Positions 33,240 through 45,643 of a DNA stretch of 64,000 nucleotides are shown here, piece by piece. The translations under genes were made by a program, and so were the position numbers. The DNA is from Macrolepiota albuminosa (Eukaryota; Basidiomycota; Agaricomycetes; Agaricales; Agaricaceae): contig JAMWFC010000054.1 of NCBI GenBank assembly GCA_027475525.1, forward strand, positions 124,001 to 188,000. The letters run 5' to 3'. Position 1 is the first letter of the stretch, and every line of letters begins with the position of its first letter. The notes beneath the pieces are model-generated. The model was not told where the DNA came from, did no database searches, and worked only from the letters and a program-made list of their open reading frames with translations.

Positions 33240-33752
33240 TGTAAGGGTGACCTCTAGAGGCTGTGGCTCAGTCACACAGCTGGCAGAGGGAGATCCAAAG
33301 AAAACAAGTCTAGAGATTTCCTATGCCAGGTTGGATGCTTCTGGGGCCTCTGAAGCATAGAAAACAACTGTACAGTACAACAAAACCTTAAAAACTCAAA
33401 AATTGCCTACACAAACACTGGGGCCTCTGAAGCATAGAAAACAACTGTACAGTACAACAAAACCTTAAAAACTCAAAAATTGCCTACACAAACAACTGCA
33501 CAAATAAGGGGCAAACTCTAGGAAACTCTGGCTTATGTAAGCAGTCTGGAAGCAGTGTTGAGGGGCCCACACTTGTCTGAATGGTAGCTAAAGAACCAGA
33601 GCACTTCAAGGGCTAAGAATAGTACTAACAGATAGTGTTGAAAGAATAGAAATAGTAAAATGAAATAATGTCAGAAGAAATAAGAGAATGAAGGAAAGGA
33701 GAGCAGAAGAAATAAGGAGTGAAGGAAGGAAGAAATGAGGAGTCTCCTAACA
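33240..33752 (-). repeat. Solo LTR, family S, with GCTTG target duplication
   Basis: Runs from TGTAAGGGTGACC to TCCTAACA. GCTTG lies at 33235-33239 and 33753-33757. It includes a 77-bp duplication, without which it is 436 bp. Confidence 0.88.
33341..33494. repeat. Perfect 77-bp tandem duplication, solo LTR
   Basis: Copies 33341-33417 and 33418-33494, no slack. The other members of LTR family S have one copy of this segment. Confidence 0.95.
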
Positions 33753-34189
33753 GCTTGTAACTTTTAGCCAGTTGAACACAGCTGTTTTATTTTGATCATT
33801 AAATAAAAAGGTCTGCCATTTTTAATATCTACTAACTTCTTTTTGAGAAGCTATTTGAAGATTTTCCTTGCCCAATAGATATCCTCACTTTCATGCCACT
33901 GATGTGCTAACTTCATACTCACTGCAATCTTTCTATATCTCTTTGACATATAACTTAGCATATCTATGGAGTGCTAAGGGCTGATGCATCTGAGACAGTG
34001 AGAGAGAATTGTAGTTTTTCTTGAAATTAGTATTGGTCTGCTTATGCAGATCCTTCTAGCTTCAAACCTCAGTGCTGTCAGGGGACTCCTCATTTCTTCC
34101 TTCTTTCACTCTTTATTTCTTCATTCTCCCTTTATTCATTTCCTTATTTCTGCTATCATTCTCTGCTTCTATTCTTTCAACACTATCTA

Positions 34190-35803
34190 CACTGGCTCAA
34201 AAAACTGCCCCAATGTTTGGCCTTTTTGGAAAGATTCACATGGTGTGCAACAATTACCTAGTCAGAAAATTGTAGAAAATCACATGACATACAACTGCAT
34301 CTTGGCTTCATGATGATGTATAGATCATGTGATTTGGACAAGAACCTGCTTATTAATAAATCAAACAAAATATTCAATCATTGGGCAGTTTTTTGACTCA
34401 CTTTAATTTTCATATTTTCTCATTACTTTTCAGCAGTAGAATATGGAAACACCTTGTGGGAAGTATAAACAATGTCATGTGACCTTGTTTGTACTAATTT
34501 AATATGTTCAACTTCAATCAATCACCTTCTTGACACTCTACCACCATCATGCAACCTGTTTCTGCTGTCAATCGCTCTTCTGTTGCTTCTCTCCTTAATG
34601 AGGGGTATTCTCAGCATCAAATCCAAGCAAAAACTGGCCTGGGAAAGGGCACTGTGGGAAGAATCAGCAAAGAACGGGAGAGCAATAAAGAGAATCATTC
34701 TAGAGATCATCCTTCCAAGCTTACAGCATGTGACAAACAGTCTATTATTCATCAAATTACTACTGGGAAGCTGGATAATGCTGTTCAAGCTACACAGTTC
34801 ATTGATTCTGTCATCTCCAGTCCTGTCAACCCTCAGACAGTCAGGAATGCATTGAAGGAGGCAGGTTTTTGCTCAGCAACAAAGAAAAAAGTTCCTATGC
34901 TCAAGACTGCTCATGTGCAAACCAGCTCAAGTTTGCTCAGTATCATGAAAACTGGACAGTGGAGGATTGGAAAAGAGTTTTGTGGAGGGATGAGACAAAG
35001 ATCAATCAGATTGGATCAGATAAGAAGGTATATGTGTGGAAAATTCCAGAAGAACTACTATCTGACCGCATCACTACACCCACTGTCAAGCATGGAGGAG
35101 GAAATGATTTAATGGTATGGGGCTGCATGGGTTGGAATGGAGTAGGAAAGCTCATAGAAGTTCAGAAAAAGATGGAAGCTGCACAGTATTGTGAGATTTT
35201 GGATGAAGGAGTAGTGGAAAGCTTCGAGAAGTTGGAAATGGAGGAGGAAGGATAATATTTTCAGCATGACAACAATCCAAAACACACCTCCAAATAGGCA
35301 ACAACCTGGTTTTCTGATAACAACATTATTGTGATATCCTGGCCTGCCCAATCCCCTGACCTCAATCCCATTGCACACCTCTGGGTTTACATCAAGTGCA
35401 AACTTTTGGAGTATGAGGTACCTCTAAAGGAGTGCATGAGTTGTGGGAGAGAGTGGTCAAGGAGTGGAATGAAATACCACCAGAGGTATGCCAAAGCCTT
35501 ATAGAGAGCATGCCTAGAAGGATCAAAGCAGTTATAAAGGCAAATGGAGGCCATACCAAGTACTAGATATGAAAATTAGAGTAAATTAGAGTGGGTCAAA
35601 AAACTGCCCCAATGATTGAATATTTTGTTTGATTTATTAATAAGCAAGTTCTTGTCCAAATCACATGATCTATATATTATTATAAGGCCAGGATGCAGGT
35701 GTATGTCATGTGATTTTCTACAATTTTCTGCTCAGATAATTGTTGCACACCATGTGAATCTTTCCAAAAAGGCCAAATATTGGGGCAGTTTTTTGAGCCA
35801 GTG
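34190..35803 (+). mobile_element. Tc1/mariner transposon inside a solo LTR
   Basis: Ends CACTGGCTCAAAAAACTGCC and its complement, flanked by TA at 34188-34189 and 35804-35805. Without it the LTR reads ACACTATCTATTAGTAC, exactly as in the 25259 copy. Terminal inverted repeats of about 220 bp (to 34410 and from 35573) again carry the end motif at both their outer and inner borders. It belongs to the same family as 19122-20870 but a different subgroup. Confidence 0.92.
34549..35566 (+). pseudogene. Tc1/mariner transposase, inactivated
   Basis: Starts MQPVSAVNRSSVASLLNEGY with a helix-turn-helix (KTGLGKGTVGRISKE) and a second DNA-binding helix set. A frameshift near 34915-34925 moves to the frame of NQLKFAQYHENWTVEDWKRV and VLWRDETKIN (first Asp). 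A TAA at 35253 precedes FQHDNNPKH (second Asp), and the last acidic residue is lost: NPIAHLW where the 19122 copy has NPIEHLW. It ends IKANGGHTKY. So it has one frameshift at least, a stop and a missing catalytic Glu. Confidence 0.87.
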
Positions 35804-36083
35804 TATTAGTACTATTCTCAGCCCTTGAGGTGCTCTGGTTCTTTAGCCATCATTCAGACAAGTGTGGACTCCTTAGTACTGCATACAGACTGCTTATATA
35901 AGCTGAATTTGCTTTTCTGACCTCCAAAGTCCAGAGTTTTTCCTGCCTTTTGTTTCTCATGCTTCAGAGGCCCCAGAAGCATCCAACCTGGCATAGAGAA
36001 TCTCTAGACTTGTTCTCTTTGGATCTTCCTCTGCCAGGTGAGTAGTTATTATGATATTGTTAGTATATACTCTAATACACCTT

Positions 36084-36468
36084 TACTGCTGGCACTGGAA
36101 AGTATTTCCATTGGAAAAAGTACAAAAAAAACCTGTTATACCACTTCTACCTTATTTTTTCCCAAGAAATATATCAATATTTCCCCACTAAAATAGTTGG
36201 AAAAATTTTCACCTTTTTCCCAACTTTTTCCCAATGAAAAATACTATCTTTTTACCATCCTTTTCCTAGAAATAGTGCATTTTTTCAGAAAAACAGTGGC
36301 AAAAGGTGACATTTTTCCTTGTAAAACAGTTGAAAAAAAGATAAACATTTTTCTAAATATTTTGGTGAGAAAATGCTTACATATTTCTTGGGTAAACACC
36401 ACATAGAAGTGGTATAACAGGTTTCTTTTGTACATTTTCCAATGGAAATACTTTCCAGTGCCAGCAGT
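36084..36468. repeat. 385-bp palindromic foldback element
   Basis: The two halves are inverted copies: ACTGCTGGCACTGGAAAGTA at the left matches the right end in reverse complement, and the similarity continues through TACAAAA..AAACCTGTTATACC to near the centre at about 36276. It sits inside a solo LTR between ATACAC and GAATCTCC. The target duplication is unclear (possibly CTT). It has no coding capacity, so it is a MITE-like or foldback element. Confidence 0.85.
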
Positions 36469-36529
36469 GCTTGAATCTCCCTCTGCTAGCTGTGTGACTG
36501 AGCCATAGCCTCTAGAGATTGCCCTTACA

Positions 36530-38640
36530 AGTGCTTTCAGAAACAACCTCATTAAATTCTTCTTCTCAGCCACATTCTTTGTTCAAGTATTCAATAAACT
36601 AAAAGTATTGCTCAGATCTGAAATTATTTCAGAAAGAACTTCAACCTAGTTAGCCTATACAAGTCATATACCTAGACTTTACATAACATCAATTATTGTT
36701 TGTTGTTTTGCTTATATATTGGAGACTATTTAGTTAGTAGTTAGTCAAACAGCCTGAGTGATGTAGTATATAAGCAGACCTGAAGATATAACATCCTCAG
36801 GCCAAACAATAGCAATGTTTTCCAGGTCTATTCACTAAACTGACTGTAAGTGTTACTAGTGAGTTACCTCTACTTGCTAGCCATCTTTGCCCCTTGCTCA
36901 CTGCCTAGCTCTACTTTATATAGTATCTGGCCCTCTGGTCCTCTTTTGTACAACCTCTGAGTTTGTAGTGTTTTATATTAGCATTGGTGGTTTCTGTTGA
37001 TGTATATAGTAGGTTACACACTCAGAGCCTTTAGAGTCCTCAGAGTTGTTCTCTTTGGACCTCTCTCTGCTAGGTATGTAGTTATGCTTGTAAACACCTG
37101 CACTGTACTGAATATACCTGAATCCCCTTCTGCCAGCTTTGTAACTGATAATGCAGCATATCATGCAAAACAATGTATTAGGTCATGTATATTTGTACAA
37201 CTAGAGTTAAAGAATCAAAGGTGAGTTTACATTAATATATAAAAAAGATTAAATAAAGACCTCACCTATAGTTAAAGAATTGAATTTGACTTCAATTCTA
37301 GTGACTGACTGTTTAAAACTGATCATACTTGTGAGACAAGTAGAGTCTTTAGAGGGCTTTTAGATTGTAAGTAACTAAAATGAAAGATTTTCAAAAGCAT
37401 GATAAATCAACACATTTCTAACAAAAACTGATCTCATTAGTGCATACCCATTTTGCCAGAGCTATTTATCATTTGTTAGAACTAAGACTAAGCAATATGT
37501 AAACCATTGTCTACACCTAGATAAATACCACCATAAGTGAACAATCCTCAGTAGTGTATAAACTGAACTGACTGTATTTTAGGTATCTAGATAAATACAC
37601 TGTAAGTGAACAATCTAGGTACAGCAGTTAGTGTAATGTTTGTGCAGTAATTGTCCATAATGTACCCTCAGTAGTCTATAAACTGAACTGAGGGTACTCA
37701 AGGGCATTCATGTTGTTATAAGTTACTTTGGACAAAGCAGCCATGGCCAATGTGTGGCCCTGACAATGGTGCATAGTATCTCTTCACATTGTCACATCCC
37801 ACCATCATCTCCCTCATCAACTGAACCATAGTCTCCAGAGGTTGCTTTTATAGAGACATCTTTCAAAGTTATTGGCATTCTCTTGACATGAATGCATTGT
37901 GTCTCATTATTCAACTGTATGTTCCTTATTATCTTGAAACTTATTCTACAAATCTACTTATGACATTGTATCTATACATTTTGTATCATATATCTAACCA
38001 GTACAAGCTTATATCAACATATAGAGACCTGAGGTTGAATCATCCTTGATTTTGAATTTGAGGTATTTACTTACTTCAAAACCACTCACATACTGAAATC
38101 ACAGTTTAATCAATTTATACTATTCACAACTCAAACACAATGTTCCATTGCAGTGCAGGCTGAGTGGCTAAGTCTTAACCTGTCATTGGTTCCTCCTCAA
38201 ATGTTAGGATCATAGTTAGATTTGATTGTGCATTTTTGTGTAAATTTTAAGACCTTTGAGAGTACAGCCAGATTTATGAAAGATATTACCCTACCACTCC
38301 GGTAGATAAGTTGGCTCGTGCGATACAGCTCATTCAGGTCTTCTTACAATGTTTATACACTTAGAATGTAAGAGATTGAGTATAGATAATTAGTAACAAA
38401 TGTCCGTTGAGTTCGACCCTCAATCAACACACTCCCTCGATCATCAGATTCCTTTGTGTCCAGCCTTGGCCACCAGATATTCATTTTTCATGGACAACAT
38501 ATAGATACAGAGTAGAATAAATAGCACCCTCAGTCAATAACACAGGACTGAGGATAACTTCAACAAACTTGATTATGACACATTACTTACCAAACTAGTA
38601 GACCCGTATTAATACTGATCTACTTAGGTCATCATAAATA
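36530..38640. other. AT-rich repeat debris without a supported gene
   Basis: Short pieces of LTR family S (for example near 37010-37075 and 37830-37860) and local direct repeats around 37500-37690 (TAGATAAATACxAC...GTAAGTGAACAATC, and CAGTAGTxTATAAACTGAACTGA). No coding region recognised. Confidence 0.55.
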
Positions 38641-38649
38641 TCCTGGTCT

Positions 38650-39345
38650 GAATTCTAACGGTCGTCAGAATGAGCGGCGTCACATTTTCTACACTTATGG
38701 CCTTAGAAGGCCACTTGCTTTATTAAATTCTAAAGTTATGACGAAATCAGGGTCTTTCCCCAGTTCTGATACTCCTTCCTTCCTTACTTCCATTCACACA
38801 CACAGTCCGACTCGGAATCTTAACATCAATGCTGACATGGATTCAAAGCCTTGCCTTGCCGATGATGGCCGAATTGGTGGCCTCCTAACTTCTAGCCAGC
38901 CGTGTTCGAAGCTCAAGCGAGAAGAATCCAACAAAGTTCAATGACCTCGGGGGCCGGGCCATGATTGTGTGCTCAGCCACAATATTAAGTTCAAACTTAA
39001 GGCTGAATCATGATAGACTCAAAACGGTTTCTGAGTTCCGATTTTGTACGCTACGTTCAACCCGTTCACGATCAGCTCCGAGATCTTCTAGAACCTTGGC
39101 CTTGAAGTGACGAAAGAAGAGATCAAACTTTCTTCAAACTTTGAGTTTTGGGCAGGAGTCAGTCTGACGTTTTACGGTAGGTTTCAATTATGCAATTCTT
39201 AGTCAAACAAATAATCCCGATCTGCATGCAGAAACCCTTGCTTTGGAAAGATCAGACGCCACTGACTGCACAACCGATCATTTCTCAGAACCGATCTGTA
39301 TGAGCTAACGGACCTGGCAGTGCGTTTCGATCTTACTTGAGTGTG
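38650..39345 (+). repeat. Diverged direct repeat, copy 2
   Basis: Second copy of the 30560-31190 segment, about 8.1 kb downstream. GTTATGACGAAATCAGGGTC, CGACTCGGAATC, CCTTGCCGATGATGGCCGAA and CTAACGGACCTGGCAGTGCG align with copy 1. Confidence 0.7.
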
Positions 39346-42300
39346 CGGGACCGAGATATCACAATGACGCGATCGTTGTAGGGAGGTGAGGGAATAAAGG
39401 TCTCTAATTTCAAGGTCTCAAAAGTGAAGAACGATAATCTGTCAGCCTCAGAAGACTTGTGATGAAAATCTAACCTTCCCCACTGAATGGGGCTCAATAT
39501 ATCCTCCTTTTCCTTCTTTTCTGAACCCCTGGTTGATATGTACATTCTCCGTTTTCCCTACTTCTGTGAAGACTGTCATCTTGAGCATTGTGAGGACGAA
39601 TAGTTGACATCGTCAATACCCTCCGAAGGTATACAGAGTAAATTGGTTGTCCAAGAGATCCCAAGTCTACGAATGCTAAAAGCTTCATTTGGGTCCCCAT
39701 AGCTTGAGCGAACTAGACAAAATAATTTCATTGTTGGCACTTTGTGTTGGTACGCCGGCGCCCCATGGTCACTGTTTAATCTCCTGACAGTCTTATTATT
39801 CCATCATCTCTTTCCCTATTTACCCGAAACAAAAGCTCTACTTTGTCATCGTTACATATATATTCTTCTATAAGTTCAGTCGTGGAACCGAGGGTGAGTC
39901 GCTTACTGACATAACTTGCAGGGATACTTATTTTCCTACCGGTCCGGTACAGTGGCCTAGCCAATTATACGTTGGACTGAAGATATCTACTTACCTATCT
40001 GTCAGGTAAGAATCAAATTCTAACGCTCTGGGACACATTTACATACAGTTTCGTTGGTACTAGAAAGTATCGGAGCCGGACCCTGCTACCGACCAACCCT
40101 AAATCTGCGTGACCAACCCTAAATCCATCAAACAACGCTCAGGAAGCTATGCGCCATCCTGATGCGCTGCCCATACTTCTATCAGACAGAAGCCACCACA
40201 CGTCCAGCAGCTGAACAAATTAGTTGTGCGCTGGCACTTCTTGACTTGCTCTAGCTACGAGTTTGAAGAAGAAAAGAGTATCCCTAAATTTGTCACGAGC
40301 AAATAAAAATTTCGGAGCGCTAGAACTCGTGAGGGATGGACGTGGTTTACTTGAAGCGGACCAACAAATACGGCTGACGCTGGGCACTGCTGCGAGAAAG
40401 ACCTAGTATATATGGTCAATTATATACTTTAATTTAACAGCAGGACACTCGCGTCTTCTTGGGGCCTTTCTGTTGATGACCTGTCCGACGCGCAAACTAA
40501 TGCCTCCCAATCTGCTTTTGGACTCCTCCATCCATATGTCTTTACCATTTCGGGCATCCCTGGAGTCGAATACATAAACCTGTCTCACATTGGTCATCGC
40601 CAAACCCGCCCCATCCGCTCTCGAGACTCGTCTCTGCTAGAAGGTATTTTGTTTACCCGTCCTGACCGTGGACGTGTGTATTCCATAAGTATTCCTGGTC
40701 AATTGGTGTGTTTAACGCCAAACACGTGGTTTTCCAGGCGTAAATATCTCCCGAAAGAAAGTTAACGAAATTGAAGCAGATACTTTCTACCAGAGAGTCC
40801 TAGTAAATCCCTTCCTGCCGAAATATCAGGAGTGAACCGGCGGTATCTTGCATTCTTCCTCGCCCAACCTGAAGGGCACTGAGGCAGGAATCGCGACACG
40901 TCATGCCCTCGAGACCGGGCTTCATACTTCGGGACCCACAATTTCGGCCTTCGGCTACCATTGCACTCCCGTCAGCGTTGATTTCTTTAGCCCGAGAATC
41001 AGTCAGTACAAGACAGCCATTAACTGTCTTCCTCCCCCCCACTTCTTTTCTGCAAAACGAAATGAAACCTGTTGTCCACTCAATCTTCCGCAACCGCGAC
41101 CCTGAGTCCGCCAACGACATTTATCCACAGTTTTACTTCAATAATCGAAAATCCACAAATTGCCTTGATTGCCGATATGAAAAACAAATGATTTTAATTT
41201 GTGCCGATAATTTCTTCAGTAGATTACATCTATTATATCGCGCTCATTCTTATTTGGCATTGCTCAGCCCCCTTACGGCGCAAGGGTAGATTGCGTCCCC
41301 TTTTGGATGGGCAGAAGCGAAATCCAAACAAAATCTCTTCCCTTGAGTGAGACACTTGGATCAGAGGAATAGCATACAATTGGGTTCGTATATAAATAAA
41401 TCCAGAGTCACATATGCGCAATGCCATTACGAAAAGGGACATGACAAACTTGTGATTGCTTTGTGTTTCCAAAAGTAGCTCACGAGATCAGCCATCATAA
41501 TGGCAATCGGGCCGGAGCCGACCGATATCCGTTTTTTCGTTCTTCCCACACCTCTGACCATTCATTCATTTGTCCGCTTGAAAATGACGATCCAATGCTT
41601 GAGAGTAGTTTCTGACACACTTGCAGTGGCCGTATATCAGCGTCAGATACTTGAGGGCGAACCTTGCAGAGTAAAATTCTCCATTGAGCACATGACTGTG
41701 CATCTGTGTTCAGAATCCATGTATGCAGGCATCTCCTATGATTGCAATTTTATAGACTCTACCTTCCAAATTGCGGAACTGTATTAATGACGACTCCACT
41801 TCATGAGGACTACGGAGAGCGAGATTGTGTACTCTGCCGCGAAGCATCATTTATTGGAGCGACCGCAGCCAGAAGTACGTCAAATCAGATAATCGTCATG
41901 TGGCTCGTTTGACTGATCATCAGCCAGGCCGCCTGTTTTTACGACATTTTCTCAGACGGAAGAACAATTTAAATGTCGACCCCCGACGCAATGGCACGTC
42001 AATTCTAGGATTGGACTGAATGTATGTATAGCGTTCTAATATCGTATCCTAGCGAAATATATCAAACTTCTTCTGCGGTTTCTCCGGGCTAGATCTGAAT
42101 TGAAAATCTACACAGTTGACATCTTTTCCTTTGCGACCAAGGCTCGCGATACTTCGCGAGAGATATCCGAAAAATCTCCTTGTAATCATCCATGTCCCAA
42201 TAGACAGTTGTTGTCATTCGGGAAGTTCGTTTAAGCGAGATTAGATCCGACTCTTTCTGGATGTCATTTCTCAGAGAATAGCTTGTTGACCCACAGTGTG

Positions 42301-42780
42301 AATGTTACAAAGATGAATGTCATGCTCAACACAGTTCGTCATGACTCTTTAGTGGCCTTTGGATACTTATCACTATAGTTGAAACTTACAACATGAATCG
42401 ATAAGCTGTTTCCCTTTCCCCCACAGGAATATTGTCTCCATGTTAATCGGAGTTGTAACTCGCTTCTCCGACCCGGCCGGAAGTTGTTTATGACATGCGG
42501 AGGCATTTATTTCGATAGATGTCTCAGAACCAGGACCTGCATAGAAAAGATATAGCAACGATGCACGCTCGAAGCATTGTAACCATGGATTCTTGCATGT
42601 AAAATTGTAGAACTTGACTTGAATTTTCCCTTTTCCTAAACTAACACGGGGAAACAACACCGCGAAACGACGAAAACATTACCACGTGCCACGTGCCTCT
42701 CTCATGGTCCGATCTCTTCTAAGGCCCCCAGAGATGCTCGTGTGTCTTCTGACCCCCATCACCAACCACTCCGCCTGCAG
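39346..42780. other. Region without a recognised gene
   Basis: Composition is closer to single-copy DNA than the flanking repeats, but only short frames are present (for example minus 41120-40800, plus 41500-41787). None shows a known domain or a convincing intron-exon chain. A small or lineage-specific gene cannot be excluded. Confidence 0.45.
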
Positions 42781-42785
42781 CCAGG

Positions 42786-45643
42786 ATGTCGGAGCGTTTT
42801 CTTTCGACTACCTCTGGTACTCCGGAAGTAGCGATTCGCTCACCATTGATTGCAGACGCGGACCATGATATACTCAATCAACCCAATGCTTCCTTCTTGG
42901 CACAGAATACCCCAATTACCCTAACGCCACATGAGTCTTTTGCCACGCACCTTCCAGCTAATACTTCGGGAAACCTTCTCTCTAATACTTCTAATACCAG
43001 CAGATCCGAGCTTGTGGGATACCCAGAAACGATACCCCTCGGAACGTCCCGTAAACGCCGCACACCCATTCTGGTCCTACTTGGAATTTCTATAGTGATC
43101 GTCGTGGTGCTCGCTGTGATTCTGCCCGTATACTTCGCTGTAATCAAACCAAATCAAGATCAGAATTCTCAGAAAGCCTCGATACCTGCTACAGCAAGCA
43201 CAACTACGTCAGCTGGCAGCAATAGTCCTGATGTAAACATGCCACAACCATCTCCATCGCTATTGCCAACATCAGGCGGTGATGGGTCTACAGTAACGAA
43301 AGACGATGGGTCCACGTTCACGTACGTGAATAAATTTGGCGGATTTTGTAAGTTCTCCCTTCTTGCCTGTATCTTATGCCACTTTTGGCTACAAACGATT
43401 CAAACGATTCCCGCCGGAACGAGCTTGGTATGCGTTCTACACTTCTATCGAAAAGGCAGTGTAAGAGCCTGTCAGAATGATTTTCTTCGCATGAGCAGCT
43501 ATCTTTGATTGTTGTTATTTCCTTCTTTGGTGTCAGTGTTATTTCTAATGACTGATCTACCATATACTATCTTTTGCAGGGGTTTCCGATCCAAATGATC
43601 CCTTCAATAACAATGCTCGTCCAAATTCGTGGACTCCACCCCTCAATCAGAGCTGGACATGGGGAAAGGATCGTGTCTACGGGTATGTTTCTTTTTTTTT
43701 TCTAATTGATCGCTTGATATTTATAGAATCTCCCACCTTTTTTTACGATATTAGTGTCAACCTAGGGGGTCTTTTCGTCTTGGAACCATTTATTGTTCCA
43801 GCGCTTTTCCAGAAGTATCCTGGTGCCGGTGACGAATGGACTTTGAGTACTCTCATGCGTGCTGACACAGCGAACGGTGGTATTAGTCAGCTGGAAGACC
43901 ATTACAACACCTTCATCGTCAGACTCTTATTCAACTGTTCTGTTGTCTGGCTCTGATAATGTTGTAGACAGAGGAAGATATCGCGGAGATTGCCGGTGCT
44001 GGTTTGAATTGGATCAGGTTACCTGTCCCCTTCTGGGCCATAGAAGTATGGCCTGGTGAACCCTTCCTTGCGCAGACGAGCTGGAAGTGAGTAGATATTT
44101 TTATCCTTTATCTGCGTCGTGACGTTGATACGACTCTACCAAGATACATCGAGCGCCTCTTCGGCTGGTGTAGAAAGTACGGCATCCGGGTCAACTTGGA
44201 TTTACATACGATTCCTGGCTCTCAAAACGGTAAAGTTTCCATGTCATCCCTAGTATCCCATGAAATTTTTTCTGATTCTTCCGTTCCTCAGGATACAATC
44301 ATTCTGGGAAATCCGGGCAACCTAATTTCATGAATGGTGTTATGGGGATTGCGAATGCTCAGCGTGCATTAGAATACATACGGGTCTTTACAGAGTTCAT
44401 CACCCAAAAACAGTACAAGGATGTTGTGCCCGTATTTGGCATAATCAATGAAGCCCTCCTTTCTACCATTGGCAGATCCCAATTGACGAGCTTGTGAGTT
44501 TCATAGTTCTTCCTTTTCCTCATTCCCGATCCGGTACAAATTGAGACTCATACCTGCGCCTTGTTGTAGTTACCTTCAAGCACATACAATGATTCGTGGT
44601 ATTACGGGAGTCGGAGAGGCAAACGGTCCTTACATTTCAATTCACGACGGCTTCACTGGTCTCTCCAGCTGGGAAGGTTTCTTGTCAGGTTCTGACCGCA
44701 TCATGTTGGATACCCACCCGTACTTCGCCTTTGATGGCTCTCCAGCCACATCACCTATCGACACAGGGACGGGGGATGACGCCGGTGGAGATTGGCCAGC
44801 CAACGCCTGCAACCGATGGGCAGTAGGGCTCAATAACAGGTGATGTGATGGGCAGACTGAATCACGTCTGAGTAACTGATCGTTATCTGACTTCACCCAG
44901 TCGATCTAACTTTGGCGTGACCATCGCCGGCGAGTTCAGTAACGGTATTAATGATTGTGGCCTTTTTTTGAAAGGCACGTCTGGGCTCGGCATAACCTAT
45001 GGAGGCAACTGTGCAGACTGGCAAGACTCCTCGAACTGGTCGGAGGGCACGAAAGCTGGCCTCCTCAAATTTGCCATGGCTAGCATGGACGCCTTTGGCG
45101 ATTGGTTCTTCTGGACATGGAAGGTTCGTCTTCATGGGTTTATGTGCCCATGCGCTTGCTCATCATGAGAAATTAATGAAGATTGGTAACTCGACCGCGG
45201 GAATCGTTGAATCGCCCCTATGGTCTTATCAACTTGGTCTTCGGAATGGCTGGATGCCGACAGATCCCAGGGCTGCATTGGGGACATGTGCTTCACTTGG
45301 TGTCTCTGGTTCCGACTTCGATGGCGAATTTCAACCATGGCAAACGGGTGGGGTAGGTGCAGGTACCATTGCGCCGAGTTCTACCTCCAACTTCCCTTGG
45401 CCTCCTGCCACAATATCTCATGTTGGAGTGCCCGGTAACCAGCTTCCAACTTATACACCAACGGGCACCATAGTGTCGCTGGCCCCACCGACTCTCACAG
45501 CCTCAGCAACTGCAAGTGTTGACGTTGGAAATGGATGGTTTGATTCCCAAGATACAGGTGGCGCTCCCACACCCATTGCGGGCTGCACGTACCCAGATCC
45601 CTGGAACGCGATTGATGCAACAGTGCCACCAATATGTTCATAA
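42786..45643 (+). CDS. Membrane-anchored exo-beta-1,3-glucanase, GH5 family
   Basis: Hydrolyses beta-1,3-glucan, so probably acts in cell-wall remodelling. Nine exons: 42786-43347, 43580-43682, 43755-43917, 43968-44086, 44144-44229, 44292-44493, 44570-44839, 44901-45123, 45182-45643; phases agree and give 729 aa. It is a type II membrane protein: a basic SRKRRT precedes a membrane helix at about residues 94-118, then a Ser/Thr/Pro-rich stalk, then the catalytic barrel beginning RVYGVNLGGLFVLEPF. The acid/base Glu is in FGIINEAL and the nucleophile Glu in VTIAGEFSNG. The first intron (232 bp) is unusually long for this genome. The layout matches fungal glucan 1,3-beta-glucosidase D-type enzymes. 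Confidence 0.93.

Larger units (their letters stand above)
34076..36529 (+). repeat. Solo LTR, family S, containing two later insertions
   Basis: Starts TGTCAGGGGACTCC and ends GCCCTTACA, with AGTGC at 34071-34075 and 36530-36534 as target duplication. It is interrupted by a Tc1/mariner element (34190-35803) and by a 385-bp palindrome (36084-36468); the LTR sequence resumes correctly after each. Confidence 0.9.
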
